Shown one piece after another: positions 12,001 to 24,433 of a stretch of DNA of 64,000 nt. The stretch lies in the NCBI GenBank assembly GCA_019787685.1, contig JAHNUO010000018.1:434001-498000 (forward strand). Reading direction: 5' to 3'. The position numbers and the translations under genes were made by a program. This stretch comes from Chiua virens (Eukaryota; Basidiomycota; Agaricomycetes; Boletales; Boletaceae). The stretch's first letter is position 1; each line of letters starts with the position of its first letter. Below the pieces are notes generated by a model. It was not told the origin of the DNA. It worked only from the letters and a program-made list of their open reading frames with translations, and made no database searches.

Positions 12001-15000
12001 TCTGGCTGGACAACCAGGATCCCACGTTCCTTCATGCATTCTGACATCAGTTGCTGAAGAACAGCGGCTTTTTGCTCATCGACCTCGAGGGAGCGAGAGA
12101 ACGGGAGGTGATATACACGCCTATTTGTGAGACCACCAAGTCGATCTACGAGAATCTGAAACATTTGTGCCGTTAATGCTTTCGGGACAATGACGCGGAC
12201 GAGTTGATCGCCATCAGCAAGGGCAACAACGACAATAGGCGCGATCACGGATGACTTTCCCTCGCCCATGTTGAGCTGCATGGCCGTGTTCTCGCCTGAG
12301 CTTGGTGATATCATTTCATTCGCGACTTCAGCCTGGACACGACGAATGAAAAAGTTGCCCTGTAGCTGATGGCAGTAGAGTCAGCTAACTAGTTTCTGTC
12401 TGAGACACAGAAAACTCACCTGGATCAATAACCAGTCTGGATGTGCTTCAGCTTCCCAGCCGTCGCATCCATCGTTTTGTAGCTCCCTGCAGAGATCATC
12501 GGGAAGATTGTCCAGATGTAGCCGAAGCAGCCTTCGAGCGCGCTGGAGCTCCAGGATGAGCAATGCCAGACGAACCAGACATCCCTTCCAATCCTCTGGT
12601 AGTGAGATCGGTGAGTTAGACGCGAGAGATCGAAGAAGGGAATGTGCGGTGATACGTGGCCACTGGCCAGCTTGTTCGAGAGCTTGTTCGCTGGGACATT
12701 TCGGGCCCAGAAGTTGCGTGAGATAGCCAAGAGCCTTTCTGCAGTTGTCCTTGCTCTGAATGTAGTGTGCTTCAAGCCTCTCAGCGTCAGGGAAATGTGT
12801 CGAACCGTGAGTCGCAAGGGATGTATCATTTTCAAGGCATGTGGCACTAGCGCGAAGGGCTGAAACATATCGACGCTGAAACGGATTTTTCGCGTTTGCT
12901 TCAGCCGTCGCGATGAGCTGATCCAGAGAGACAGGACCAAAGTGGGAGCCATTCTCGACTTCGGGAGCGTGTTGAGGCAATTCAACATACCCCCGTAACC
13001 ACTGGAGTGCGGCCCAGAGGGCCGCGCTACACCAACGGGCCCAGGTGGAGAAGTGCACGAGGTCTGCACGGGAGACGCCAAAAGAGAGCGTGCAGCTTGA
13101 ACTTGGGTCGCATGTATTGATAGCTAGAGGTTCCCTTGTATCAGACTGAGACGGCGAGAGCCCATTTCTCTGTATCTCATCCGGGCCGGTACACTCCGGG
13201 GCATCTCTGGAAAACAACTGGTCCATGGTGAGAATCCAGGGCATGGTGGAGGGGGTGCTTTGCGAAGGTTCGAATGAATATTGGGTAGGGATCGAGACGG
13301 GTTGTGAAGGCACGCTGTCTAGAATGTTCTGGACACGGTTTAGGTGCTCCTTGAGCCTAAGGTTGCGGTAGCATGTGGCGAAGTAGTTTTGGACGTTGGA
13401 TGAGAAACCCGCGACATCATACAAATTGTACCTGAGCGAACATTGTGGAGGTGCCTCGCATGGCCATGCGCAGAGCAGAGTGTTGACGGTTGCCGTAGTG
13501 TCCGACTCTAATCTGGAGTCATAGATTCGCCGCTGACGTTGTCTGAGTACAGACAGATCTTCATGCCCGGTGGCAGATCCAGAGCTTTCCGGGCTATCTT
13601 CGAAGCGAGTGGCACAATGAGTGACATAGTTCCGCAGGCTGTCTTGAGAGGGATAGTATCCATCCGAGAGATCATAAGAATCGTAGTGTGGGGGTGATTC
13701 AAAACAGAACTGCGGGTGAGACGCAAAAGTGACGAGAACGCGTACGAGGTCGATATGTTCTGGCGACGAATACGCCATGGCAGGCAGCGAGAAAAGTATG
13801 TGCCACCACTTCGCTTCGTCGTCTCTTCGCAAGAGATTGTATGTCTTGAGCCATATCGATGGAAGATTAGGATTCAGCCACGATCTATTGTAGGAGAGAG
13901 ACCAGGCGGCGTCACCATTGCCAGACACCCTCCCACTCCACGATTCCGCCATGTTCAATATATCGATATTTGTCGTATTTGCGGTCCGGCAGTAAACCGT
14001 CCTCGCCGCCGTAAAAGCACGGTGTTCTCCAGAATCACCTGCCACTCGATCTCTAGCTGCATATTTGACGTCAGAATCTGATTCGGATGGCTGTCCAGAA
14101 AACTCATGTGGAAATAGATATCCCGCTCGTCGTGCGCTTCGAAGCAACAGGTGATCCTCCTGGGACGGAAAGTTTTGGAACAAGCTGTTGTCCTGGCTCT
14201 CCTGGAACGACTGGAGCCTTTCATAGTGTTCCTTGATTTCTTCCGCAATAATGAACAGCTCGTGATGTTGAGAATTCGCTGGAAGGTCGAGCCAATCGAC
14301 TTGTTGCATACACTTGAGATGTTCGGGGTACCAGGTTCGCGAAGGGCACACGGAGGCGATCAAGCCCAGGAGCTCTGCATCGCGGGAGTTGATCTTCATG
14401 ATTGACCAGCAACCGGCCGACCGGAGTAGGGACAACGCCTCTTCTGTACCCGATCTGCCCGTAAGAGGATCGGTACCGCACCCGCTAGTCAAGGCGTGCA
14501 GGTAAGCACAATACAACTTTTCCGTCAAGCTGCCGGTCCCAGCCAAGGAACCCAGATCGGTATCAATAGTATACGTTTGGTAGGTAACCGGCTGAAGGGC
14601 AGAGCCACCGACGTTGACCTCGACACTGACGTGATTGTTGACCTTGCGGAATGATACTGTGCCTTCAGGGATGAGGATACACCGGGGGATGAAGTCGATC
14701 GCTTTGACGTTCCTAAGCTTCGGCCGAAGCACCAGCTGATTGACCAAACCAACCATGGTTCCAGCAGACTGGTTCTCGTCATAAACCAGGCCGCGGATGC
14801 TGCGACACTGCAAGTCTCCATCATCGTCAACATAAAAGGACAAGCTATAACGGGGTAGAACGACAGAGAGTCGCAATGGTGTATCGCTGGAGTCGGTCGA
14901 GGAGACGCTGACAAGGAGATTACGTGGTGTATCGAGTGGCTTCAAGAGACTCGAAACCATGCTCCAGGATGGGCTTCGGATGTCAACGAGGTATTCATCG

Positions 15001-18000
15001 TCACGGTATGCGCGATATCGCCCGGATATGCAACTAATCCTCCAATTCTTCGGAGATGCTTCCCAAAGGTTTCCGAGAGGGCGTATCTGCATGATCATGG
15101 AGGAAAGGTTCAACCAGTGAGCATGTCCCTCGATCAACACATCCGGCAAGTCTCCCCTCAATTTTTCCTGAGGGATAAGCTCCATGATATCCGATTGATA
15201 GGGAGACTCTTCTGTCCGCCTCGCTTTTATCACGAGATCTGTGCCTCGGAGTGAGAAGTACACCTGGACACACCAGCTGAGTCCTCACGTTTGTATGCTA
15301 CACCTCGTAAAATGCGCTCACCTGGTGACCAGAAATCGAATCCCTTGTCGAGTAATCCATACCAGGAACATCAGCAGGTATAATATCGAGTACGTGCTGC
15401 GGAACGAGTCGGTAATCTGCATGGTATCGAGGACGGCACGACATACCTCTCCAAACAATTGACAGTAGAGGGGATGTCGCAAAATTTCACTCGGAAGTCT
15501 ACCGACCGGTTTCCCGTCCACTAAAAGCAATCCGTCGAGCAAATTGAACAGCACCGCCTGAGACAACTGCGTGGCTGTTGCCGCAGTCATACATGAAATC
15601 CAGCGCCAATTTGGATTCTGTAATGAGGTCCACTTCGAACCTGGACGGTAGTCGGACCAAATCCTCCCGATCGCACTGTCAATGCCTTCATCGCTAGAAC
15701 CTCCCTGAATAAGGTTGATCAGGGTGCCCTCGAGAGCAAGTGAAAGGCGTCGATCTCGATCAAGGAGAAGCTTTGAATGGGTGGGAAGGCAATCGATCTT
15801 GCTGGGAGTATGGTCGTGGATTAACGCAAGGCAAAAAAGGAGCATACCAACGTCTTCCGAGCAACAAAGCACATTTCGGATCATGGTAGGGTCGACATCG
15901 AATGTACTTCGACAGATTGCGGCTGTATCTCTCAAGTATCCCCGGAGCTCTTCATTCCCAGGCGTTCTCGCGAGCTTGTCCGAGAGCTCCTTCACCCAGG
16001 TGAACACCCTGTGACGCACAGTACGAAGTAGTCTGAGCGCCGTCATGGGGAGCGTTTCATCTGGGCTAGAAGCAAGCAGACGACGAAGCAAAATGGAAAT
16101 GGTGTCCATCGTCACCGCTTCTAACCAATTAGCTTCGACATCCCGGACAAGACTTTCGAGCTCTCCCATAAGGGCATTGGAGAACAAGGGGTCTTGGAGC
16201 GCTTGATGCCACGTCCACCTCGTGCCGTCAAGTGGTCCAACTTGAGAAACAGCCTGGGCCAAAAGAAAATGGACTTCGTGACGACGGAAACTCAGTGATC
16301 GACCTCGAAGCTCTCGCAGGATGCTGAGCCATTGAAGGGTACCGCCGCTACGAAGATGTCCGAATGCCAGGAATTCGTGGATGGAAAGGTCCTGTTTGCA
16401 GTCCACTTGATTTGCGACGACTTCGTTCGAGGTGTGGGATGTGGTATTTACATATTTCTGCAAGTTCTGGTAGGGACCGCTTTGTAGCTCATACGTACAG
16501 TATTTTGCAACATCGACACGACTCAGTGCGCCTGAGGCAGGAATGCGAGCACTGCAATCAAAACCATAATATCTCAGCCCATTTTTGACGCAAACCTCTT
16601 CCGACGTGGTGGGGATGCGTCTTGTCCTGTAATGGGTGACGACAAATGGTTTTGTATCGGAAGCGAGGGAGATCCGTGATCTCGAATGCCGCACAAGGTA
16701 CGACTGAAGTGCAGCATAGTCAAAGAGTTGGATGTAGGGATCTGTCGGTTGAACAGATGGCGAACACAGGTCGATCAAGAGGTGGAATGTGGCACTGCGC
16801 CACATGTTGAAAGATACGGGACAATCCAATTCGAAGACCACAGCCTCAGCCTGGAGCTGCTCGGCCGGCAAGGGCCACTCATGGATAGCAATATCTATTT
16901 CCTGTGCCTCGAGCTGGCACTTCTGACAGTATCTGTCATGATATCTGTTACCGTACCAATTGACGTGGAACTCGTGATCAAGATTGGTGGCTTGTCGTCG
17001 GAGATCAACATAACGAGCATTCGATCTCTCGAGTTCGGCAACCTTTTCGTGTACTTCTTTTCGTGCCGCTTCCTCGATCCGGGCCTTTAGATGTTGAAGG
17101 TGCAGCGATCCTCTATAAAAACGGACAGCGAAAGCGTCCGCGGTTGGGGCAGAAAGCACCGACCACCCATGACGTGACTGAGAATGGCGACGAGAGAGAT
17201 ATTGGTGTATTTGACAAAGACGATCGAGGCTGGTGGCCTTGCGAAGCAGAAGATCCTCCAAAAAACGCGTCGGGAGTTCCGGAGAGTAGTCTGCAAGCAT
17301 CGGGATTTCCCTGATGGCTAATTTGTCGAGGGCAACCCACAACTCGACCGTAGTCAACAACATGATCGAAAGGAGCTCCGGATTGTTCGCGTATGTCTTG
17401 ACTGCATTCGATGAATACTTGTGTGCCAACACCTCAAGCTTCACACATGCTTCATCGGTATTTGTGGCCAGATCAACCCAACCATCAATGCCCTGTTCAA
17501 TTACCCGCTCGACGTCGTATAGGGTAACGTAAGGTTCACTGCTATATGCCGCCTCGAAGAAGTCTCCTGAGAAAGATAGGAAATCATCGAGATTACCTCG
17601 ACGATGATGATTGGGTTGGAAGGGAGTGTGGTCCGATTTGACGCTGGTAGCAGTGAGAGCATTCTGAATGTGATTGCTGCTACTCAAGAGCGACATCTGG
17701 ATATCACGGGTAAGATCGAGCTGAGAGGGGTTCCAGGATGGGGACACGCGCTGATCGGCCAGCGCCAATCCCCATCTCACATTTAGAATGGACTGAAGTG
17801 ACGTGCAAGTTTCCAAAACAAGCTTCGAGAGCCAGTCTGGCGCGGGAGAACCAAACTTCCTCAGCCGTCGGCTGATCTTTGAGGACATGGATTGGATGAA
17901 GTCGTTGGAGAGATGGGTACAGATCTGTTCCTTTGCGAGGCAACACATGAAGTACAATATGAATGCCTTGTAAGCATTATACCCGAGACTAGACCGATCC

Positions 18001-18820
18001 AGAGACGTTTGTATCCCAACTCGGATGAGAAGCCAGAGCGGGGAACGCCGCCACGGCAGCTCTGAGTTTTTCCACACGACGTCATCCCCGACACGCTTGC
18101 TAACACGAACAATCTCGGCAGGGCGACCAACACCCCTCATGATGCCGGTAAGCAACTCGGTGATGTAACGGGGATGCGCAGTGTCTCGGGTCTCGAGAAC
18201 AGTAGACTGGGCCTTGCGGCTTTTTGCAGCAGCGTCGAGGATGTCGTTGTTCATATGAACAAGGAAGTTAGAGAGTTCGGAAAGAAATTGTCATCATTGA
18301 ACACGTCGTTAGGGATCTCGATGGCAGGCCCAGGATATGAACAGACGAGCTTGCCCTGCGTAGTCATTACATCTTGGGCCATGGGCGACACCTCGAACGA
18401 CTCGAAAACAGTAACAAGGTTCTGTTTTCTGAAAATGACAGTCGCATTCTGGGATCGGATGAAAAATGAGACGATATCTACATGTCATGAGCTCCTGAAA
18501 TGCTCTACGGGCTCAAACACTCACCTCCGGCTTTCATGTTGCTCAGCAGGGAAGTGATTTGGGGCCGGTCCAAGGCTTTGAGGCTGTATACTCGCCTCTA
18601 AATTTCCAAGCATTTGTGAAATGCTAGGCCACTGCGATATACCGCCTTGACTAGCATGATCGCTGTAAAGGCGGGAAGCAGCGGCAATTGCTGCAACCAG
18701 AGAGCGATCGTTTGGAATGCTGTGATCATCCCCGTCGGGAAGGCGGAGAGGACAAAACACATGTGTGACGAGGTATTTTAGTGTACTGACGTCCCCAGGG
18801 TCAAGGACAGAATTAGACAT
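9042..18820 (-). CDS. Giant DUF6606/DUF3638/DUF3645 protein with SF2 helicase-like motifs
   Basis: Model: complement of 18525-18820, 15322-18477, 12420-15276, 10955-12365, 10390-10905, 9042-10333, six exons, about 3175 residues. The start at 18820 is the first ATG before the conserved block. The N-terminus (about residues 1-270) matches DUF6606. Around residue 2138 is a Walker A-like NMGEGKSSVI motif and about 130 residues later a DEAD-like DESDE; this region is DUF3638. DUF3645 follows near 2430-2480 (APTRTMLAVPYRAKD, YYYGG). Databases often label the family ubiquitinyl hydrolase, but the visible motifs are ATPase/helicase-like and no peptidase triad is obvious. Two single-base breaks occur: one extra base near 18584-18590 in exon 1 and one missing base near 18281-18288 in exon 2. 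Homology changes frame at both and returns to the original frame; unrepaired, the product ends after about 155 residues. All other exons are open and in phase. Confidence 0.85.
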
Positions 18821-20480
18821 TTGTGAGATGTTGAACAATATCAGGAACGGACTTCAGCGTCAGAAAGCGACTTTAGAGGCAGAGAAGAAGGAAGGAAGGA
18901 ACGTGAAGGACTCCACGACATCCATACAGGCTGCCTCTTTATATGATATTCGATGAGCTGAGCCGAACACAGGATGGACCCACATTATGAGCTTGGGCAC
19001 GACTCCATGCACGAAACTCATGCGGAAACAGTAAGTCATGTCATAATGGGCACAGGACTGAATCCAAAATGAGTTTCTGAAAGCAATTTCAAGATAGAAC
19101 GGCGTGCCTGTCGAGCCATGAGGCCTTCTGAATCAGGTTCAGGGTGCCGGGGACTCACTTGAAGCTGGCACAGTGGAATTTAAAACGCATCCAGCGGGAT
19201 TGGAAGAAACATCGAACGAGCGAAAATCCGGTTCAAGTTGAGGTTCTTCAGGAAGGTACTTCAAGTCTGACTTTCTGCGAAGCCAAATGCCAACTTCATA
19301 CCGCGGAGTCAACACGGAGCGAACCAAGTAAGTATTACGTTTCAGCACAACGAATTTCCCAGCCTCATAGTATGCACACATGTTCGGCTCTTATCACGTC
19401 CAACAAGTACGGTTCTGCTGAAGTGCCATTCGGCTAGTTCTAAAATGCTAGGAAAACGAGCGGAAGTGACTCAGAATGGTCGTTGTCAACTCCTGCACTC
19501 ATCAATAAGCCCGACTCTTCCCTCTTAACACATCATACAAACTAAGTCCTCCGCATCCTTGGCAAAATCTTCCCAAGATCTGACACTCCTTCCTTCACAG
19601 CCTTCCGCACGGCACCAGGACCCATGTTGTATGTATGCCTCGTGTTGCATTATCATCACGCCTTGCTGAGCCTGCAAGTTGCCACACTCTTTCCTTATCC
19701 AACCGCAGAAGATCTTGAACGTACGTCCCTCCGTGCTTGGGGCACCATCGCGTCGAGAATGTTCCTCAGTAAGTGATCTTTCCTGCTTCGGCGTAGCGTC
19801 CCATTCTGCGCCGCAGCAGTGATACTTTGAAGCTGAGTGATACCCAAAGTAAAGCATTAAGTCAATGTAGTTGGAAAGGGTCAGAGATGACATTCGCGTA
19901 GAGCGTTTCAAAAAGACTGACCATTGGATCTCGTCTGGATGCGATCCCGGTATCAGGGCCGGCACATGTAATGGAATCCTGGATCATTCAGCAGCGTGGT
20001 CAAGCACTTCGAATAGTGTACGCATTTTGTCACCTACAGCATATCATCGAAGTTCAGTAAGGATCGCAGAGGGAAGAAATTTACGTAGTACCAGGCTGAT
20101 GCTTCTGCGTGACATGTCGGTACTAGTATTGAGTGTGTTCAGCGCAGAAAACTTACTTCTGGAGAGTTCGATGTTGAACATTGGCATGGTAGAAGGGAGG
20201 GAAGACATTCAGGACATAATGATCTCTGGTGTCCAGTGCCCCAACCGAACTCGCCAGGGATGACCTAGTACGGGACCCTCCCATTTGTCCGCCTCCGAAA
20301 CAAATCTCATCGGTCAAAAACCATCGGAGCAACTAGTAGGAGGACAGACTGAGGTATTGCATTGAATTCAGGCGATAGCATCATAACTTGAGCCTAGTGA
20401 TCGGCAGCTCTACTAGTCTTTTCTTGAAGCGTGCGAATGATGTACTATCGCCGCGGTGTCTGGAACACAAGTACCGTCAT
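18821..20480. other. Intergenic between two divergent genes; weak minus-strand coding hint
   Basis: This region holds the promoter sides of the giant minus-strand gene and of noxR. A minus-strand frame (about 19525-20020) encodes a plausible protein segment (HPDEIQWSVFLKR, LTLSNYIDLMLYFGYHS) with a Cys-containing C-terminus (DLVCMMC). A TGA interrupts the same frame upstream near 19990, and no intron resolves it convincingly. It could be a decayed gene. 18840-19500 shows nothing recognisable. Confidence 0.25.
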
Positions 20481-20530
20481 ACACCGCCATACACCGCGAG
20501 ACACCGCGAGACACCGCGAGACACCATCAG
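20481..20530. repeat. 10-bp tandem repeat, five units, in the noxR promoter
   Basis: Five 10-bp units run back to back: ACACCGCCAT, ACACCGCGAG three times, then ACACCATCAG. The array ends 168 bp before the noxR start codon. It is GC-rich and has no spacers, so it is not a CRISPR. A role in regulation is possible but not shown. Confidence 0.85.
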
Positions 20531-20698
20531 GGTATGATGGGTCGGTGTATGCCCGTACCGTAGTTATAACGGTGTTGCGGCTTTTTGATCTAGTCTATTT
20601 CGATTTTTCCTTGTTCTTGTTTTTACTAACCAATTCAGCGTCTGGCACGCAGCTTCTCACATTTCACTGTTCCTTCCACCTTACCACTCCTTATCCCA

Positions 20699-23287
20699 AT
20701 GTCGCTCTCCCTCAAGGCTGAACTCGAAACATGGGCCTCTGCCCTCAAGGTGTACGACCAACAAGACTTTGAACAAGCCCTGCAATTGTTCTCCGTGAGT
20801 TAGCAAATATTTACCTCACTACCATATCATATCTCACAATCATGTTTCTACCAGCTGATAGCTGATTCCTCAAAGATTCTCACCAACATGGGTCTCATAT
20901 ATGCCACCATCGGCGACCACGAGACCGCCGTCGAACACTTCATTGCGGCGACCAACCTCGACTCTTACCTTGCCATCGCGTGAGTATCCACCCAGGCCCG
21001 CAGTTGCAACCGAACTGGCTCCGCAGTGCGGCTATGTCTAATCGTCCCTATTCTCATCGCTTCCCCTCATAGCCACTTCCAATGCGGCGTGTCTAACTTT
21101 CTCCTGGAACGCTATGACCTCGCGCTCCTCAACTTTGAAGACGCCTATGTGTTCCTACGTGGGAATGAGGCCATGTGCGTTCCCATCCCATCGTTTTGCA
21201 GGCGTGCTGATCGACCCTCTAGCAACTATGAGCAAATCGGCCTCAAGTTCAAACTCTTCTCCGCCGAAATCCTGTTCAACAAGGGTCTCGCGGAATTGAA
21301 TCTCGGCTACGACCGAGAAGGCATGGCGGACATGCAAGAGGCAAGGCAGACAGAAGGTCACTGGAGGAGCACGATGTGATTGATGAGGCTATCCGAGAGC
21401 GCGGGCAGGGGTACACCGTATTCAGCATCGTCCTGTCCATGTCTTTCCTGTACGGCATTTATCTGACGCCACACAGCCCGTTGGTGTGATCTATCGTCCG
21501 TCGGAAAATAAAATCAAGAATTCCAAGAGCAAGGATTATCTCGGAAAAGCCGTCCGTCTTTCTCTGCTGTCTTATCTCCGCTTATCTCGCTCACTCCCCG
21601 TCCCTCCGTCACGATAGAAACTGGTCGCGGCGAGCGATTCCAACGATGCCTTTACTGAGTTCACGGGCGTCAAGCGACTGCAACAAACTTCCGAATCGGA
21701 CTCGGAGGAGAGAGAGGACGAGAAGAACGTCGGCGCCAAGTCCACGTTGACCAGGAGCGTAACCGTGTCCAGCACCTCGTTCGTCGTCCGTTTATCTGCG
21801 CATTTCCGCCTATTCTCATCGTGTACATCCAGGCACGGACCCGATCGTCGCACATCGTGTTACTCTCGGACGTTCCAACACGACACTGCAAGTCGGTGCC
21901 GCGGTTCGCCCTGACACAGCCGCGATCCTTGCGTCGCGACGGTCGCAGTCGATCTCAAATCCAGCGAATGTGCCTCCTCCATTGAGCCTGCTGAGGAGTA
22001 ACACGACGCTGGGCAGGAGCAACACGGCACGGTTAGCAAGAAGCGCTACGGTCAATACCACTGTCATGTCTCCGGAGGTACAGGAACGCCGCAAGCCCCA
22101 GCTGCTGGGGTTGCAGGGGGTTGGGGCAGGGTGGCATGAGGGACGGCGGTGACATCGGAGCAGTAGCAGGCGGGGACGCCGAGGATGCTTCGGAGTCAAC
22201 CGAGTCTTTGGAGACTACGGGAACAAGAAGTACCCCAGGTCACGCAGCAGTCGTCCATACCACGCCTGCCTGCAAACACTTCCTCCAGTCATGCAGCCCA
22301 GTCAATACGTCAACCCTTCCCAAGGGGCGACACCGTTGGTGTTACCTACCGTGCTCCCGTCTGCGCAAGAAGGTGAGTATGATGTCATCGTCCCCTAGTT
22401 TATCTGTTCTCGCGTCTCGCTGAGCTGACGTTAGTCTTGTTTCACTCTGGTTTAGACGGAGATTTCTACGACTCGTACATATTAGATGGGTATACAGAGG
22501 AATATGTCTCACCGACATCGATCTCCCACCCGCCTACTTCTCAAGCACAGGCGAGTACATCGCCAGTGCAAAAACGACAGTCCCCTGCGGCGGTGTTACC
22601 CAATCAACAACCGCAACCCCAGGCACAGGAACAACAAGGACTACCCACATGGATACAACCTGCTCCCAGCCCTTCCAGGACGTCAAGCAACACGAACTCG
22701 AGTTCTGGGCATGGTCGGGCACCCTCGAGAACTGCGAATATGGCTATGATCCATGGGTGCCCGCACATGGCCGCAGATATGAATATGGGTGCGGACGTGG
22801 TCGTCATCGAACCTAGCCCGAGCGCGGTCAACGTGAGCAGTCCAAACATGGGCAGGAGCGTCTCGAACGGGACACTCCGCCGGAAACCGACACGCCGTCC
22901 AACGGTGCGTCGTGTGCCTGTCTACGACGACGAGAACGACGATGGGTTCGTCAACGACGAGTTGGAGATGGCGACCATCCGGGTCAAGGTATGTCCCGCA
23001 TTCCCATATCGAATCGTTTCCAACGTTTTTCGCAGTTGCACCACCAGGGTGACGTGCGCGGGATGACGATGTCGCCACTCACATCGTTTGAGGAGTTCGT
23101 GGAGCGGGTGACGACCAAGTTTGAGACGTCGTTGACGGGGTTGGGGATGAAGTTTGTGGACGAGGACGGGACGAAGATTACGCTGCGCGACGAGAGTGAT
23201 TTCGAGCTCGCGATCGAAACGGCAAGGGATAATGGGAAAGGGAAGTCGGAGGGCAAGATCGAGGTGTGGTGTGTGGATGTATCGTAG
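20699..23287 (+). CDS. noxR: NoxR, p67phox-like NADPH oxidase regulator (TPR + PB1)
   Basis: Exons: 20699-20794, 20855-20979, 21073-21174, 21223-21429, 21477-21551, 21618-21789, 21833-22372, 22456-22988, 23036-23287. The N-terminal part (about residues 1-150) is a TPR region (GLIYATIGDHETAVEHF, NFLLERYDLALLNFEDA), which in this family binds Rac GTPase. Next come the conserved YTVFSI..PVGVIYRPSE segment, a long Ser/Pro/Gln-rich linker, and a C-terminal PB1 domain (last 84 residues, FVDEDGTKITLRDESDFELA). NoxR is the cytosolic activator of fungal NoxA/NoxB. Two oddities: near 21355-21365 one base appears missing, because the motif EEHDVIDEAIRERG is in the next frame, and an in-frame TGA lies at 22150-22152 in the linker. 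Exon lengths otherwise keep phase, with some unusual donors (GTCCGT, GTTTAT). The linker model is the least certain part. Confidence 0.85.
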
Positions 23288-24433
23288 GGCAGATCCGAGG
23301 TATGGTGGACTCTTTTATTGAGGGTGTAAGGCGTTGGATATTACTGTTATAATATTCTAGATGTATCACATGCTGTAATCTGACTCGCAAAGCTCATTTT
23401 ATACTATCCAATACTATGTATTTCGTCTCGTTCCCCAGTGTACGCGAGAGCCAGATATGGACCAGGCCAATACCGAACAGTTAAGCTTTTAAGAGTGGGA
23501 TATGTACTGACATTGGGCCGTGCGGTTCCACCACTTTTAGAAAGTAATCGACGAGTACCTACTTGACTTGGACAAGGAAAAGTCTTGCAACGCATTTGCA
23601 GCTACGTCAACATCAGCGTCCGTTTTCCTATCGGACTTCCGAGCCCTTCGAGCAGCGCCGCTTGATTCACTTTGAGGTATTCAGAGAGTAATTCGGCATA
23701 AAGACAAGGGACGAGACGAGACGGACTTTGACCTCCGAGTCGGTCCTTGCACCAGGAGCATGCGACTGGGACATGGACACCAAAGTATGATCTCCAAAGA
23801 GGGGTGTGTCTGAGCGAAGACCGGGTCGTGACGATGTTGCTACATGACCCATCAAATTATCCTCCAAAGAGGGCGGGCAGGTAGAGGGTTTTGCACTTTG
23901 GGTGAGAGAGAGAAAAAGTCAATCCTCGGTCTTCTGAGTACATTGCATTGCCTGCGCTATTTCGATGATGAACTTAGTTTGTTTAGTCGATACCGATGAT
24001 GCTGAAGACGGGCACTGTTTGACGCTTGACGAGCCAACGGCACAGGTGCCAAGGATCGTGATCTAACTTAGGCTCAAGCCACGGCCTGGGCTTTCGAGCC
24101 GGGCCGGGCGGTCTTTGAGGGCTTCAAGGGCTCGAAGCCCGGCCCAAGATTTTATGAAGCCACAGGCCCCCTAAGCCGGGCCTGAGGCCTGAGCTGGGGC
24201 TTTTGAGCAGGGCCGGGCCGCGGCAACACTAACTGTATGCTGTGTAGAAGTGGTCCTCTCACCTTCCTATCTGCGTTTGCCGTTTGTATTGGACTACTAT
24301 ACAGCAGTGCGTGCCCCGATTCTAGGATTACAAGTGTGTAATCACATCTACTAACCATGTATTGATTACAGCAAGTGTTTGGAATGGAGTGATACGATAC
24401 TGCATACAATCAAACGAGCACGCTACACATGCT
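23288..24433. other. Intergenic, with GC-rich repeat at about 24068-24235
   Basis: No gene was recognised between noxR and the P450. 24068-24235 is a low-complexity stretch built from GGGCCGGGC / AAGCCCGGCCC words in both orientations, with interspersed GAGGGCTTCAAGGGCTCGAAGCC. It is self-complementary and probably part of a dispersed repeat. Short open frames in 23404-23867 lack coding signs. Confidence 0.5.

Noticed and set aside
18281..18590. Programmed ribosomal frameshifting in the giant gene
   Set aside because: Two opposite shifts without slippery sites at matching positions are better explained by indels or sequence errors.
18606..18664. A 59-nt intron explaining the first frame break of the giant gene
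   Set aside because: It would remove the conserved WPSISQMLGNL segment, so the sequence is coding and a frame break fits better.
20481..20530. CRISPR-like array
   Set aside because: The units are 10 bp and contiguous without spacers, and the genome is eukaryotic.
22144..22170. A 21-nt intron removing the TGA in noxR
   Set aside because: GTGACATCGG...GCAG keeps phase but is far below the size of other introns in the window (about 43-110 nt).
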